Numbered from the stretch's first letter, positions 1 to 9,740 are shown. The stretch is DNA of 64,000 nucleotides from Pedobacter zeae (GCF_014196715.1 NZ_JACIEF010000002.1:310001-374000); one strand, 5' to 3'. Notes: generated from the letters alone by a model not told the origin. A program made the numbers and translations.

Positions 1-546
1 AAGATGATACAAAAAATCCAAAATATATATTTAAATGAGCCACGCATGCGATCAGGAATGTTATTTTTGCACAAATTAATAAATTTAATGCAGATGTCTT
101 TTTTAAACGATTTATTTATTGGCCTCGATGCTGCTAAACAGGAAGAACTACAGGAACGTTTAGATTTAGTGGAACACAAAATTAAATTTATGGATAAAAT
201 GCCTGTAGCCTGCCTGGATACCGGAAACAATCCTGGTTATCTTTTGTCAGAAGAGATCGCATTGGCAGGAGGCAGGTTGGAAACGGATATTTTAAGTGCT
301 GCTTTCATCATTTACTACCAGCCGGGTAAAACCTTAACAGATTTGATGCGCGAAGTGCCTTCTGTATTGGATACCGATTGGCCGGCCGTAAAAAACAGCC
401 GCATCATTTTATTGAACGACGATGCTGAACGCGAAAGAACTGCCGAAAATGCGGTTTCATTAATTGAAGATATTGCCGAAATGTTACATCCCGGTTCTTT
501 TATTTTCGGCCACGAAGGTGATAAGTGGATCAGGTTTGAAGTTTAA
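1..546 (+). CDS. BtuF-like metal/corrinoid-binding lobe (5' end uncertain)
   Basis: The reading frame is open to the left edge, so the true start may lie outside; the first ATG in the window is at base 4. The C-terminal ~110 residues resemble the second lobe of BtuF/FhuD-type helical-backbone substrate-binding proteins: a helix ending near residue 60, then PVACLD, an LAGG turn, DLMREVPSVLDTDWPAVKN and an EMLHPGSF tail like the 'AVrnGrVy...LAeilHPe' end of BtuF proteins. Family members are about 250-350 aa, so only about half is visible, and residues 1-60 do not look like a normal first lobe. No signal peptide is visible. It could be a truncated gene, a gene cut by the window, or a cytoplasmic relative. 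Substrate is not inferable. Confidence 0.5.
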   Translation, partial: KMIQKIQNIYLNEPRMRSGMLFLHKLINLMQMSFLNDLFIGLDAAKQEELQERLDLVEHKIKFMDKMPVACLDTGNNPGYLLSEEIALAGGRLETDILSAAFIIYYQPGKTLTDLMREVPSVLDTDWPAVKNSRIILLNDDAERERTAENAVSLIEDIAEMLHPGSFIFGHEGDKWIRFEV

Positions 547-629
547 ATGAGATTAGGGAGGTTAGATATGAGACAGATGAAAAAGTAATCCTGTTGGGCT
601 CAAAAGCCCCAACCTTCCTGCCTTCAACC

Positions 630-1967
630 TTAAAGTTCTCTGATCTGGTATTCTTCTATCTTGCGGTAAAGCGTAGTTAAACCAATGCCCAATAACCGCG
701 AAGTTTCTGTTTTGTTTCCTTTGGTATGGATCAGCACTTTTTGGATATGCTGTTTTTCTATCTGTTGCAGGTTATAATCGTTTTCTATTGGCGCAAACTC
801 AAAAAACTCCGGTGGAAGTGCAGTTGCACTCAGTGTATCGCCATCTGATAAAATGACCAAACGTTCTATTACGTTTTTTAATTCACGGATATTTCCCTTC
901 CAGTTGTAATCGCTCAAAATAGATAAAATCTTATCGTTCATTTTGGGTGTCGGGCGGTTCACCTTATCGGCAAAATCTTTTAAATAATGTTTAGCCAATG
1001 CAGGGATATCGGCTTTACGTTCCCTGAGCGGTGGCAAAATGATGGTGAAAACCGAAAGCCGGTAATAAAGGTCAGACCTGAATTTTCCGGATGCCGCATC
1101 TGCTTTTAAATCTTTGTTGGTGGCAGCTAAAATCCGCACGTTTACCTGTTGGGTTAAGGTATCGCCCACTTTTATAAAAGTTTGGCTTTCCAGTACCCGT
1201 AATAATTTGGCTTGTAAATCGAGGTTCATTTCGCCTATCTCATCCAATAGTAAGGTACCTCCATTGGCTTCTTCAAGCAAGCCCTTTTTATCTTTATTTG
1301 CGCCGGTAAAGGCCCCTGCCTTGTAACCGAACAGTTCGCTCTCCAATAAATCGGGACTAAAACCGCTGCAGTTTAAGGCTACAAATGGTTTGGCCGCTCT
1401 CGGACTTTCGTAATGGATAGATTGGGCGAAAACTTCCTTTCCTGTACCGGTTTCGCCTAACAGCAATACCGTAGTATCAGTTGCACTTACTTTTTTGGCA
1501 AGATCAATGGCTTCTTTTAAGGCTTTTGATTGACCGATAATGGTTTCGAAGCTGTGTTTTTTGGCGATTTTATTTTCCAGGTCAGAAACCCTTCGCTGCA
1601 GGTTCGATTTATCCATGGCTTTGTATAAAAGCGGAATAATCTTATCGTTATCGTCGCCTTTTACGAGATAATCAAATGCCCCATTCTTAATAGCCAAAAC
1701 GCCATCAGAAATGGTACCGTAAGCAGTGAGGTTTATAATTTCCACATAAGGTTTTATGGCTTTAAGATCTTTAACCAGCGCAACGCCATTTACATCAGGC
1801 AGTTTTACATCACTGATAACAATACTCACATCATTGTTTTTAAGTAATTTAAGGCCTTCTTTCCCAGTACCTGCCTGTAAGGTTTTAAAACCTTCGAGTT
1901 CTATAATTCTGGAAAGTAAACTGCTGATTTTCTTTTCATCATCGATGATGAGGACCATCCCATTCAT
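630..1967 (-). CDS. NtrC-family sigma-54-dependent response regulator
   Basis: 445 aa with the full three-domain order. Receiver at residues 1-120 has the acidic pair IDDE at 8-11, the phospho-acceptor D53 in ISDVKLPD, the conserved T in NLTAYG and K in YLVKG. The AAA+ domain has Walker A GETGTGKE near 172, GAFTGA near 217-222 (the loop that contacts sigma-54) and Walker B GTLLLDEIGE. A Fis-type HTH ends the protein (ETSRLLGIGLTTLYRKI). It should activate sigma-54 promoters when phosphorylated. No histidine kinase gene lies next to it, so in this window it is an orphan; the neighbour at 1-546 is convergent. The residue after the receiver lysine is G instead of the usual P. The length and all motifs are normal, so it is probably functional. 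Confidence 0.93.
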   Translation of the reverse strand: MNGMVLIIDDEKKISSLLSRIIELEGFKTLQAGTGKEGLKLLKNNDVSIVISDVKLPDVNGVALVKDLKAIKPYVEIINLTAYGTISDGVLAIKNGAFDYLVKGDDNDKIIPLLYKAMDKSNLQRRVSDLENKIAKKHSFETIIGQSKALKEAIDLAKKVSATDTTVLLLGETGTGKEVFAQSIHYESPRAAKPFVALNCSGFSPDLLESELFGYKAGAFTGANKDKKGLLEEANGGTLLLDEIGEMNLDLQAKLLRVLESQTFIKVGDTLTQQVNVRILAATNKDLKADAASGKFRSDLYYRLSVFTIILPPLRERKADIPALAKHYLKDFADKVNRPTPKMNDKILSILSDYNWKGNIRELKNVIERLVILSDGDTLSATALPPEFFEFAPIENDYNLQQIEKQHIQKVLIHTKGNKTETSRLLGIGLTTLYRKIEEYQIREL

Positions 1968-2249
1968 AGGTAAAAATTATGCTGCAATATTAACAATAAA
2001 TATACCGAATAAGTAACGATTGTGACAATTGGCCCTTTCGGCTTTAGCTCGGAACTCAACCAGTCAGGCAGAAAATAAAAATAGTTTTTCAATATGGAAA
2101 GAAGCCTTTCAAAATGATATGATTTTGTTCATCCTTACAGCAATGGTATATGTTTTTTAAATTTTTCACATTGATAATCAGTGTTTTGTTGTTTTGTTCG
2201 CTGCGTGGGTATCGCTTTTGATGACTGGCAGTTATGAAATTTTATTAAA

Positions 2250-2861
2250 ATGAACAATTCAATAATTTTTGTCAGGGTAGCAACCAGTGCAGATGCAAAG
2301 TATGCAGATGAAATTGTAACAGAAACTCAAAGCTCGGCATTGTTAAGGGGTTCAGGAATTGCGAAAAGAACACCGGCTTCAGTTGTCGAAAAGATGAATG
2401 CCGGGAAAGCCGTTATCGCAGTAACTGCAGCTGGTGAATGGGTAGGTTTTTCCTATTTCGAAAGCTGGCAAAAAAACACCTTTATTTCCAATTCAGGATT
2501 AATTGTAGCGCCTAAATTTAGAAACGCCGGCGTTGCAAAAAGTATTAAAAACCGGATCTTCAGTCTCTCCCGTCGCTTGTATCCCGAAGCCAAAATATTC
2601 AGCATCACGTCCGGCGCAGCCATTATGAAAATGAATAGTCAACTGGGATTCGAGCCTGTAACCTTTGCACAAATTACCCAGGATACCGCTTTTTGGGAAG
2701 GCTGCAAAAGCTGTGTTAACTATGCTATCCTCGAAAGCAAAAATAAAAGCAACTGTTTGTGCACGGCCATGTTGTTCAGCCCCGAACATATCGATCAAAT
2801 TATCGCCAGTGCAGAAAATACCCTACAATTGAAACAGAACCTCAACCTTAAAAGCATTTAA
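2250..2861 (+). CDS. GNAT N-acetyltransferase of arginine-cluster type
   Basis: 203 aa. An acetyl-CoA fold is visible: beta strands around residues 60-90 (GLIVAPKFRNAGVAKSIK is the pyrophosphate-binding stretch, a variant of the R/QxxGxG/A loop) and a long C-terminal extension with CKSCVNY and CLCTAML cysteine motifs. As I recall, that cysteine-bearing tail is shared with the GNAT protein encoded at the head of Bacteroidota arginine operons, where it is proposed to acylate glutamate. The next gene, 9 bases downstream, is an M20 deacylase related to the last enzyme of the same pathway, which supports a role in arginine synthesis or a related acyl-amino-acid cycle. The other arg genes (argG, argC, argD, argF, argB) are absent between them. 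Acyl donor and substrate are inference. Confidence 0.75.
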   Translation: MNNSIIFVRVATSADAKYADEIVTETQSSALLRGSGIAKRTPASVVEKMNAGKAVIAVTAAGEWVGFSYFESWQKNTFISNSGLIVAPKFRNAGVAKSIKNRIFSLSRRLYPEAKIFSITSGAAIMKMNSQLGFEPVTFAQITQDTAFWEGCKSCVNYAILESKNKSNCLCTAMLFSPEHIDQIIASAENTLQLKQNLNLKSI

Positions 2862-2870
2862 TAAACCGTT

Positions 2871-3974
2871 ATGAATACTATAGAAAAACAACTCACCAGC
2901 CATCCCGATTTAAACCGTTTATACAATGAAGCGATAGAACTTTTATCAGCTTTAATTGCCATTCCATCCTTTAGTGGTTCGGAACAAGGCACTGCAAATA
3001 AAATAGAATCGCATTTGGCTAAACATGGCATTACTACGATCCGCAAAAACAATAATGTATGGTGTTACAATAAGTATTTCGACCACGCAAAACCAACTAT
3101 TCTGCTCAACTCGCATCATGATACCGTAAAACCGAATGAGCAGTATACATTAGACCCTTTCCATGCCATAATTTATGATGAAAAAATACATGGCCTGGGC
3201 AGTAACGATGCAGGCGCTTCGCTGGTATCACTTATTTCTGCCTTTATTTATTTTTACGAATCGACTGATCTTGCTTTCAATTTATGTTTGGCAGCTACCG
3301 GCGAAGAAGAAAATTCGGGCTTAAACGGTATCAGAAGTATTCTGGATGAGCTTAAACCCATTTCTTTTGCAATAGTAGGCGAGCCAACAGGTATGCAAAT
3401 GGCTATTGCCGAAAAAGGTTCGATGGTGATTGATTGTATAGCCAAAGGCCGATCCGGACATGCCGCACGTGAAGAAGGTGATAATGCCATTTACAAAGCC
3501 ATTAAGGATATTGATTGGTTTTCACATTTTCAGTTCCCGATTGAAGACCATTTACCTGCTCCGGTAAAAATGACGGTTACAGAAATAAATGCGGGTTTGC
3601 AGCATAATATTGTACCGGGCGAATGTCATTTTACGGTGGATATCCGTTTCGATCACAATTATACCCCGCGCGAGATCTTGAATGTGATCATTAACCATAC
3701 CTTAAGTGATTTTAACGTTCGCCCCAATGTACTCCATCCTTCCAATATCGATATATTACATCCGCTTGTAGTGGCGGGGATTTCGCTTGGCAGAAAAACC
3801 TATACTTCTCCTACCAGTTCCGACCAGGGTTGGCTAACCATGCCTTCTGTAAAAATGGGGCCTGGGGAATCAGCAAGATCGCATACTGCAGATGAGTTTG
3901 TACTGATCGAAGAAATTGAAGAAGGAATAACCCTCTACATCCATTTGCTCGAATCTGTTTTTAAACGATTGTAA
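2871..3974 (+). CDS. M20 metallo-deacylase (ArgE-like)
   Basis: 367 aa, cytoplasmic (no signal). M20/ArgE/DapE zinc-hydrolase hallmarks: HHDTV at residues 82-86 (His82 and Asp84 ligand positions), SNDAG carrying the bridging Asp, TGEEE carrying the catalytic Glu, VGEPTG, and a late TSSDQGW/SHTADE segment with the final His ligand. A lid/dimerisation insertion lies between GRSGHAARE and the second half. The family hydrolyses N-acyl amino acids; next to the cysteine-tailed GNAT the likely substrate is N-acetyl- or N-succinyl-ornithine (inference). The ATG follows the GNAT stop by 9 bases, so the two are probably cotranscribed. Length is typical for the Bacteroidota ArgE-like group. Confidence 0.85.
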   Translation: MNTIEKQLTSHPDLNRLYNEAIELLSALIAIPSFSGSEQGTANKIESHLAKHGITTIRKNNNVWCYNKYFDHAKPTILLNSHHDTVKPNEQYTLDPFHAIIYDEKIHGLGSNDAGASLVSLISAFIYFYESTDLAFNLCLAATGEEENSGLNGIRSILDELKPISFAIVGEPTGMQMAIAEKGSMVIDCIAKGRSGHAAREEGDNAIYKAIKDIDWFSHFQFPIEDHLPAPVKMTVTEINAGLQHNIVPGECHFTVDIRFDHNYTPREILNVIINHTLSDFNVRPNVLHPSNIDILHPLVVAGISLGRKTYTSPTSSDQGWLTMPSVKMGPGESARSHTADEFVLIEEIEEGITLYIHLLESVFKRL

Positions 3975-4064
3975 ATCGGAGAAGCTCCATTTTTTGTACC
4001 TTTTTCGTTTTGGTAGCAATATTTATAAGCTTTTTAAGCATATTTGAGGTGCAAAACAAATATT

Positions 4065-6533
4065 ATGTTCAAAAGATTAACTGCACTATTTATATTATGC
4101 TTTCCTGCAATATTTTGCATGGCCCAACAAGTACGTCCGGCAAAATCTTCAGAAATTTATAGAGAACTCAAAACCTTGAAACACCTTCCCAAGGTTTTAT
4201 ATTTAGCTGCCCACCCTGACGATGAAAACACCGGTTTGCTATCCTGGTTAATCAATGAGCAAAATGTAGAAACGGCTTATTTATCACTTACCAGGGGAGA
4301 TGGCGGACAAAATCTTTTAGGCACCGAGCAAGGTGCTGCTCTGGGCTTAATCAGAACACACGAACTTTTAGAGGCACGCCGATTAGATGGGGCACAACAG
4401 TTTTTTACCAGGGCCATTGATTTTGGCTTTTCTAAAAATACCAACGATACCTTTAAGCAATGGGATGCCGACAGTATTACGGCCGATGTGGTTTGGGTGA
4501 TCAGAAAATTCAGGCCAGATGTAATCATTTGCCGTTTCCCACCTACAGCTGCTGCGGGGCACGGGCAACATGCTGCTTCTGCTGTGGTTGCAGAAAAAGC
4601 TTTTAAAGCTGCTGCCGATAAAAATATGTTTCCTAACCAGCTTAAATATGTGTCCGTTTGGCAGCCAAAAAGATTGTTGTGGAATACCTTTAGGTTCGGA
4701 TCTGTAAATACAACGGCCGAGAATCAATTAAAAGTTACGGTTGGCCAATACGATGCACAATTAGGCATGGGCTATGGTGAACTGGCAGGTTTAAGCCGAA
4801 GCCTGCATAAAAGCCAGGGGGCAGGAACCCAATCGGTAGCCGGCGTTCGAACCGAATACTTTACCCATGTTTTGGGCGATCCTGCCAAGCGAACACTATT
4901 TGATGGAATAAATCTTAACTGGTCGGAAAAAGGAACCGGTGATATTGACGAACTGATTGATATTGTGCTGTTATCTTTCAATTACAACCAGCCCGATAAG
5001 AGTTTGCATGGGCTGTTGATGTTAAGAAAGAAAATTGCCGAATTACAGGATCAGGCTTTAAGAAAAGATAAACTGGCTGCTATTGATCAGATTATTTTAA
5101 GTTGCGCAGGTTTTATGGGCGAAGTGGTAACCAACCAGCCTGAGGCCATTGCAGGCAATAGCTATAACTTTCGCCTGAATTTAATTTCAAGATCGGCTAC
5201 GCCTGTAATTGTAGAAAGCGTGAACTGGTTAAACCAGACCGATAACCTGAACAGGAATATCGCTAACGACTCACTGATTACAGTTGAGCGTAAAATCCAG
5301 ATTCCGGCTGATGCAGCACCTACCGAACCATACTGGTTAGCCAAACCTGCAAAAGATGCGGCAACTTTCAGTGTAGCCAACGATACCTTAATCGGATTAC
5401 CGGAAACACAATCGCCCATCAATGTAGTATTGTTGCTGAAAATTGAAAATGAAAAATTTGAGATCAAATTGCCCTTGTCTTACAAAAAATTAGATCCGGT
5501 TAAAGGCGACGTGGTAGAAGCGCTGAGGGTTATTCCACCGCTTGATTTAAGTTTTGCTGAGCCTGTTTATTTCGCTAAAGAAAAAGAAGCACTAAGTGTT
5601 ACGCTCCGTTTAAGAGCAAATAAAAACATTAATTACGGCAAGGTAGGGTTTAAGATCGGGAACCAGGTGATCAAAACTTTCCAGGGAATTAATTTGGCAG
5701 AGAATACCATAACGATCAAAGACTTTCTGATCCCGGCCGAAGATCTGGCCAAAATAAAAACCAGTCGGAATAAGCTTGAAGCTGTTTTCTCATCAGAAGC
5801 AAACGAATATTCGAAAGGGCAGGTGCTGATCCAATACCCACATTTACCCACCTTGCAATATTTTATACCTGCCACCACCTGGTTAATCAAGGGGGATGTA
5901 AAAGTACTCGCCAAAAAGATTGGCTATATTGAAGGTGCCGGTGATTTAATCCCTGAGTTTTTAAGACAGGCGGGTTTGCAGGTAGATGTGCTCACTGAAG
6001 CCGACATCCTGAATGCAACAAAACTGGCTACTTATGATGCCGTGGTAACCGGTGTAAGGGTGATCAATACCGAAAAAAGGATTAAAAACTGGCAAAACGC
6101 ATTGCGTAGTTATGTAGAAAATGGCGGGACCATTGTAATGCAATATAATACCACACAGGATATGGCCTTACAGGATTTCGGGATTTATCCCTTCTCGATA
6201 AGCGGTAAAAGGGTAACCGAAGAAAATGCGGAAGTTAAATTCTTAAACCCTAATCACAAACTGCTAAATTATCCGAATAAAATCACTGCCGAAGATTTTA
6301 AAGGCTGGGTGCAGGAACGTGGTGCTTATTTTCCTGATAAATGGGATGCAAAATACGAAGCCCTTTTCGAAATGAACGATACAGGTGAAGAACCGCTCCA
6401 AGGATCAACACTTTACGCAAAATACGGTAAAGGGAATTTTATCTACACGCCTTTAGCCTTTTTCAGGCAGTTGCCTGCAGGTAATGTGGGCGCAGCGAGA
6501 TTGTTTTTTAACTTTTTATCGGCCGGGAAGTGA
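4065..6533 (+). CDS. Secreted PIG-L family deacetylase, multidomain
   Basis: 822 aa from ATG 4065, which opens directly into a signal peptide (FKRLTALFILCFPAIFCMAQ, cleavage near 20); a TTG seven codons upstream is an unlikely start. The N-terminal ~270 residues are a PIG-L/LmbE zinc deacetylase: AHPDDE at 49-54 (zinc ligands and catalytic Asp), LTRGDGG, and the later GHGQHAAS with the third zinc His. A beta-rich middle part follows. The last ~220 residues (GYIEGAGDLIPEFLRQAG, YDAVVTGVR, YVENGGTIVMQYN) look like a ThuA/class-I amidotransferase-like fold without an obvious Cys nucleophile. The family removes N-acetyl groups from sugars or related amides; location is periplasmic or surface. Its stop overlaps the next ATG (TGATG), coupling it to the small peptide and symporter, so the pair may release and import a deacetylated product (inference). 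Confidence 0.85.
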   Translation: MFKRLTALFILCFPAIFCMAQQVRPAKSSEIYRELKTLKHLPKVLYLAAHPDDENTGLLSWLINEQNVETAYLSLTRGDGGQNLLGTEQGAALGLIRTHELLEARRLDGAQQFFTRAIDFGFSKNTNDTFKQWDADSITADVVWVIRKFRPDVIICRFPPTAAAGHGQHAASAVVAEKAFKAAADKNMFPNQLKYVSVWQPKRLLWNTFRFGSVNTTAENQLKVTVGQYDAQLGMGYGELAGLSRSLHKSQGAGTQSVAGVRTEYFTHVLGDPAKRTLFDGINLNWSEKGTGDIDELIDIVLLSFNYNQPDKSLHGLLMLRKKIAELQDQALRKDKLAAIDQIILSCAGFMGEVVTNQPEAIAGNSYNFRLNLISRSATPVIVESVNWLNQTDNLNRNIANDSLITVERKIQIPADAAPTEPYWLAKPAKDAATFSVANDTLIGLPETQSPINVVLLLKIENEKFEIKLPLSYKKLDPVKGDVVEALRVIPPLDLSFAEPVYFAKEKEALSVTLRLRANKNINYGKVGFKIGNQVIKTFQGINLAENTITIKDFLIPAEDLAKIKTSRNKLEAVFSSEANEYSKGQVLIQYPHLPTLQYFIPATTWLIKGDVKVLAKKIGYIEGAGDLIPEFLRQAGLQVDVLTEADILNATKLATYDAVVTGVRVINTEKRIKNWQNALRSYVENGGTIVMQYNTTQDMALQDFGIYPFSISGKRVTEENAEVKFLNPNHKLLNYPNKITAEDFKGWVQERGAYFPDKWDAKYEALFEMNDTGEEPLQGSTLYAKYGKGNFIYTPLAFFRQLPAGNVGAARLFFNFLSAGK

Positions 6534-6637
6534 TGAAAAATCAATTTAAAAACTGGAATACCTGGTATGTCTTATTGGCATTGGCACTGGTATTCCAGAT
6601 GGTATTTTATTACCTCTTTACTAAATTCTGGGCATGA
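6533..6637 (+). CDS. 34-aa single-pass membrane peptide linking deacetylase and symporter
   Basis: A short reading frame, too small for ordinary ORF calling. It begins with ATG overlapping the deacetylase stop (TGATG at 6531-6535) and ends with TGA overlapping the symporter ATG (ATGA at 6634-6637). The product starts MKNQFKNWNTWYVLL, followed by one hydrophobic helix (residues ~11-30) and a short FTKFWA tail. Both junctions being start/stop overlaps is strong evidence that it is translated. Small hydrophobic partners encoded just before SSS-family symporters are known in other lineages (YhdT with PanF, YjcH with ActP), so an accessory or assembly subunit is the natural guess. I do not recognise the family. 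Confidence 0.72.
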   Translation: MKNQFKNWNTWYVLLALALVFQMVFYYLFTKFWA

Positions 6638-8334
6638 GTAATATCGATTGGGCAGTATTGATATTTACATTGCTTGCTGTGGTAGCTTATGGTGTTTTTA
6701 TTGGTCGCGGGCAAAAAAGTAACGCTTCTTATTTAAAGGCCGATAATAAAATGCCCTGGTACATTGTGCTTTTGGGTATTATGGCTACACAGGCCAGCGC
6801 CATCACTTTTCTGTCAGCCCCGGGGCAGGCTTATACCGATGGCATGCGCTTCGTTCAATATTATTTTGGGTTGCCTTTGGCGATGATTGTCATCTGCATT
6901 ACTTTCATCCCGATTTTTCAACGCCTGAATGTTTATACGGCTTACGAATACCTGGAAAACCGTTTTGATAAAAAAACACGGGTATTAACTTCGCTGCTTT
7001 TTCTTTTCTCACGCGGTTTATCAACCGGGATCAGTATTTATGCACCCAGTATTATCCTTTCGAGTGTTTTAAACTGGAACATTTATTTAACGAATATTTT
7101 AACCGGGGGTATACTTTTAATTTATACTTATATTGGTGGGGCCAAAGCCATCGCACATACACAAAAACTACAGTTTTTGATTATCTTGGGTACCATGGCC
7201 TTCGCCGGGTACCTTCTGGTGCAGAACATGCCGAATGGGATCGGTTTTAAAGATGCGCTTTACCTGGCCGGTAAATCGGGCAAGTTAAATGTAATTACCA
7301 CCGGCTTCGATTGGAAAGATAAATACAACATCTGGAGCGGATTGATCGGCGGTTTTTTTCTGGCGCTTTCCTATTTCGGAACAGACCAAAGCCAGGTTGG
7401 CCGGTATATCACTGCAAAAGACAATACGAATGCAAAAATGGGACTGCTCTTAAATGGGTTGGTTAAAATTCCGATGCAGTTTGCCATTCTTTTAATCGGT
7501 GCATTGTTATTTGCCTTTTTTGCGCTAAAGCCTGCTCCCATATATTTCAATGAGCGTTCTTACCAGTACTTAAAAACAACCCAGCCACAACAGGCTGCTG
7601 CTTTCGAAAAAGAACATGCTGCATTACAACAGAAATTCAACCAGCAATCAAAACATATTCTTGAAGAAAAAGAAAAACAGTCGCCCGGATTGAATGCTTC
7701 GATAGCAGATTTTAAGTCGACCCAAAAGCAGGTCAAAGAATTACATGGCAGGGTAGAAGAGGCCATTAATAAATCGAACTATAATGCCGAAAAAACCGAT
7801 ACCAATTATATCTTTTTATACTTTGTAAAAAATACACTTCCCTCAGGGATGATCGGCTTGCTCTTTGCCGTGATCTTTTTGGCCAGCTGGGGATCAATTT
7901 CAGCAGCACTTAATTCTCTGGCTGCATGTTCCTTAAAAGACATACACCTCATTTTTGAGGAAAAAGAAATAGCAGACGAAGATGAACTGAAATATAGTCG
8001 CCTGCATACCTTAGCCTGGGGAATTTTCTCCATTGCAGTGGCCATGTTTGCTACACAGATGGGATCGCTTATTGAAGCCGTAAATGTATTGGGTTCACTT
8101 TTTTACGGCCCAATATTGGGCATCTTCTTAGTGGCTTTTTATTTTAAAAAGATAAACGGACCTTTGGTGTTCACGGCAGCAATTTTAGCTGAAATTGCGG
8201 TGATCGCCGTATATGAATTTGATGTTGTCTCTTTTTTGTGGTTAAATGTAATCGGCGCCTTTGCGGTAATTATATTTTCGTTGTTGGGTCTCCTGTTTTA
8301 TCAGCCTAAAACCCCAATAGGCAAACCGGCTTAA
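6634..8334 (+). CDS. Sodium:solute symporter (SSS family)
   Basis: 566 aa, polytopic, about 13 hydrophobic segments. The SSS pattern is clear: IDWAVLIFTLLAVVAYG first helix, a SNASYLKADNKMPWY segment, ATQASAITFLSAPG (helix 1 unwound region), YTAYEYLENRFD, and a TDQSQVGRY motif near residue 250. A soluble coiled-coil-like insert (about residues 310-390, rich in E, K and Q) separates helices, a feature I associate with Bacteroidota members of this family. It should import an organic solute with Na+. The start overlaps the upstream 34-aa peptide by four bases, and that peptide overlaps the PIG-L deacetylase, so the three form one translational unit. The substrate cannot be read from sequence; an amino sugar or a deacetylation product is plausible. 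Confidence 0.9.
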   Translation: MSNIDWAVLIFTLLAVVAYGVFIGRGQKSNASYLKADNKMPWYIVLLGIMATQASAITFLSAPGQAYTDGMRFVQYYFGLPLAMIVICITFIPIFQRLNVYTAYEYLENRFDKKTRVLTSLLFLFSRGLSTGISIYAPSIILSSVLNWNIYLTNILTGGILLIYTYIGGAKAIAHTQKLQFLIILGTMAFAGYLLVQNMPNGIGFKDALYLAGKSGKLNVITTGFDWKDKYNIWSGLIGGFFLALSYFGTDQSQVGRYITAKDNTNAKMGLLLNGLVKIPMQFAILLIGALLFAFFALKPAPIYFNERSYQYLKTTQPQQAAAFEKEHAALQQKFNQQSKHILEEKEKQSPGLNASIADFKSTQKQVKELHGRVEEAINKSNYNAEKTDTNYIFLYFVKNTLPSGMIGLLFAVIFLASWGSISAALNSLAACSLKDIHLIFEEKEIADEDELKYSRLHTLAWGIFSIAVAMFATQMGSLIEAVNVLGSLFYGPILGIFLVAFYFKKINGPLVFTAAILAEIAVIAVYEFDVVSFLWLNVIGAFAVIIFSLLGLLFYQPKTPIGKPA

Positions 8335-8422
8335 TTTTTACTTCAGGAAGATATTGGAAACGCCGCTGCCTGGGCAAAATTCTATACCTTTATTTTGATC
8401 AATTAAAATCAATAATGCGAAT

Positions 8423-9046
8423 ATGAACGAAGCCTGGGTTGACAGATGGAACGACCGTTACCGTACAAATGAGTTTGCTTATGGCGAACAACCGAATAAT
8501 TATTTAAAAGAACAGTTAGAAAAGCTCAGCCCGGGCAAAATACTATTTCCTGCAGAAGGCGAAGGACGCAATGCTGTTTTTGCAGCCAAACTGGGTTGGG
8601 AGGTTTCAGCTTTTGATATCAGTATGGAAGGGAAAAACAAAGCCCTCCGGCTCGCAGAAAGTAATCAGGTCAGCATCGATTACCAGGTTGGTCAATTAGA
8701 AACATTAAATTATAAGCCCGAACAGTTTGATGCCTTGGCACTGATTTATGCCCATTTTCCGGCTGCAATTAAATCTTCTTATCACCAATCTCTCCGTGCT
8801 TATTTGCGTAAAGGGGGCATAGTTATTTTCGAAGCTTTTAGCAAAAACCACCTCGGTTACCTGGCCAAAAACGAAAATGTTGGCGGGCCAAAAGAGATTG
8901 ATATGTTATTCTCCATTGAAGAAATAAAATCAGATTTTGTGGATTTTGACATCATCACATTAGAAGAAAAAGAGATCGAACTGAGCGAAGGTTTATTTCA
9001 TAACGGGCAAGGTTCAGTAATCAGATTTGCGGGTCGGAAAAAATAG
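8423..9046 (+). CDS. Class I SAM-dependent methyltransferase (TehB/thiopurine-type fold)
   Basis: 207 aa, cytoplasmic. It opens with [21 protein letters not shown], typical of small TehB-like methyltransferases. Motif I is altered but recognisable: [28 protein letters not shown], where the usual DLGCGxGR is PAEGEGRNA as in the UbiE/TehB-like Bacteroidota group. YQVGQLE and [12 protein letters not shown] follow as motifs II-III. It lies 88 bases after the symporter with no terminator seen. The methyl acceptor is unknown; tellurite/selenite or thiol detoxification are possibilities from family membership only. Confidence 0.82.
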   Translation: MNEAWVDRWNDRYRTNEFAYGEQPNNYLKEQLEKLSPGKILFPAEGEGRNAVFAAKLGWEVSAFDISMEGKNKALRLAESNQVSIDYQVGQLETLNYKPEQFDALALIYAHFPAAIKSSYHQSLRAYLRKGGIVIFEAFSKNHLGYLAKNENVGGPKEIDMLFSIEEIKSDFVDFDIITLEEKEIELSEGLFHNGQGSVIRFAGRKK

Positions 9047-9169
9047 AAAATCAGAAGTGAAATAATAAAGCATTTCAAACGTTTTTAGACACTGGGATTA
9101 TAGTTTTTTCAACCTAAAAGTATAAATTCGTAAAATCAAAAAACAACAAAAACAGATAAATATAACTCT

Positions 9170-9688
9170 ATGAAAACGATGATTAAATCAATCGCGTTGC
9201 TATTAACAGTAATTACCGTTTCTGTAAATGCAATGGCTCAAGATGCTCAGCCGAAGCCAAGCCCTGCGGCAACGGCAACCGGGAAAGTTAAAGGCGCAAC
9301 CATCACCATCAATTACAGCAGCCCAGCCGTAAAAGGACGTAAAATCTGGGGTGGGCTAGAGGCATACGATAAAGTATGGCGTGCTGGTGCAAACGAGGCT
9401 ACAACTTTCGAAACCGATAAAGATATCCTGGTTGAAGGCAAACCTTTGGCAGCCGGAAAATACAGTTTCTTCTTGATCCCTAAAGAAAGTGGTACCTGGA
9501 CAGCTATTTTTAATAAAGAACCTAAACAATGGGGGGCTTACAAATACGAAGAAGCAAAAGATGCGTTACGTGTAGAGGTTAAAACCAAAGCCTTAAAAGC
9601 AACACAAGAACGTTTGGTTTACAAAATCACCAAAAATGGATTCTCTTTGGATTGGGATAAAATCTCGGTACCAGTTACCATTAAATAA
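9170..9688 (+). CDS. Secreted DUF2911 protein
   Basis: 172 aa. A signal peptide ([21 protein letters not shown]) is followed by a DUF2911 domain: [55 protein letters not shown] and [15 protein letters not shown]. The family is common in Bacteroidota, is predicted to be periplasmic or outer-membrane associated, and has no assigned function. It is probably a single-gene unit: a strong hairpin terminator begins 21 bases after the stop, and the upstream 123 bases are AT-rich. The expected domain is full length. Confidence 0.88.
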   Translation: MKTMIKSIALLLTVITVSVNAMAQDAQPKPSPAATATGKVKGATITINYSSPAVKGRKIWGGLEAYDKVWRAGANEATTFETDKDILVEGKPLAAGKYSFFLIPKESGTWTAIFNKEPKQWGAYKYEEAKDALRVEVKTKALKATQERLVYKITKNGFSLDWDKISVPVTIK

Positions 9689-9708
9689 TTAGATAAACTT
9701 ATTCAGAG

Positions 9709-9740
9709 CCGTCCCAATGTAAAATTGGGGCGGTTTTTTT
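9709..9740 (+). terminator. Rho-independent terminator after DUF2911 gene
   Basis: A 10-bp stem CCGTCCCAAT / ATTGGGGCGG (9709-9718 with 9724-9733, one G-T wobble), 5-nt loop, then seven T residues. Confidence 0.88.
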
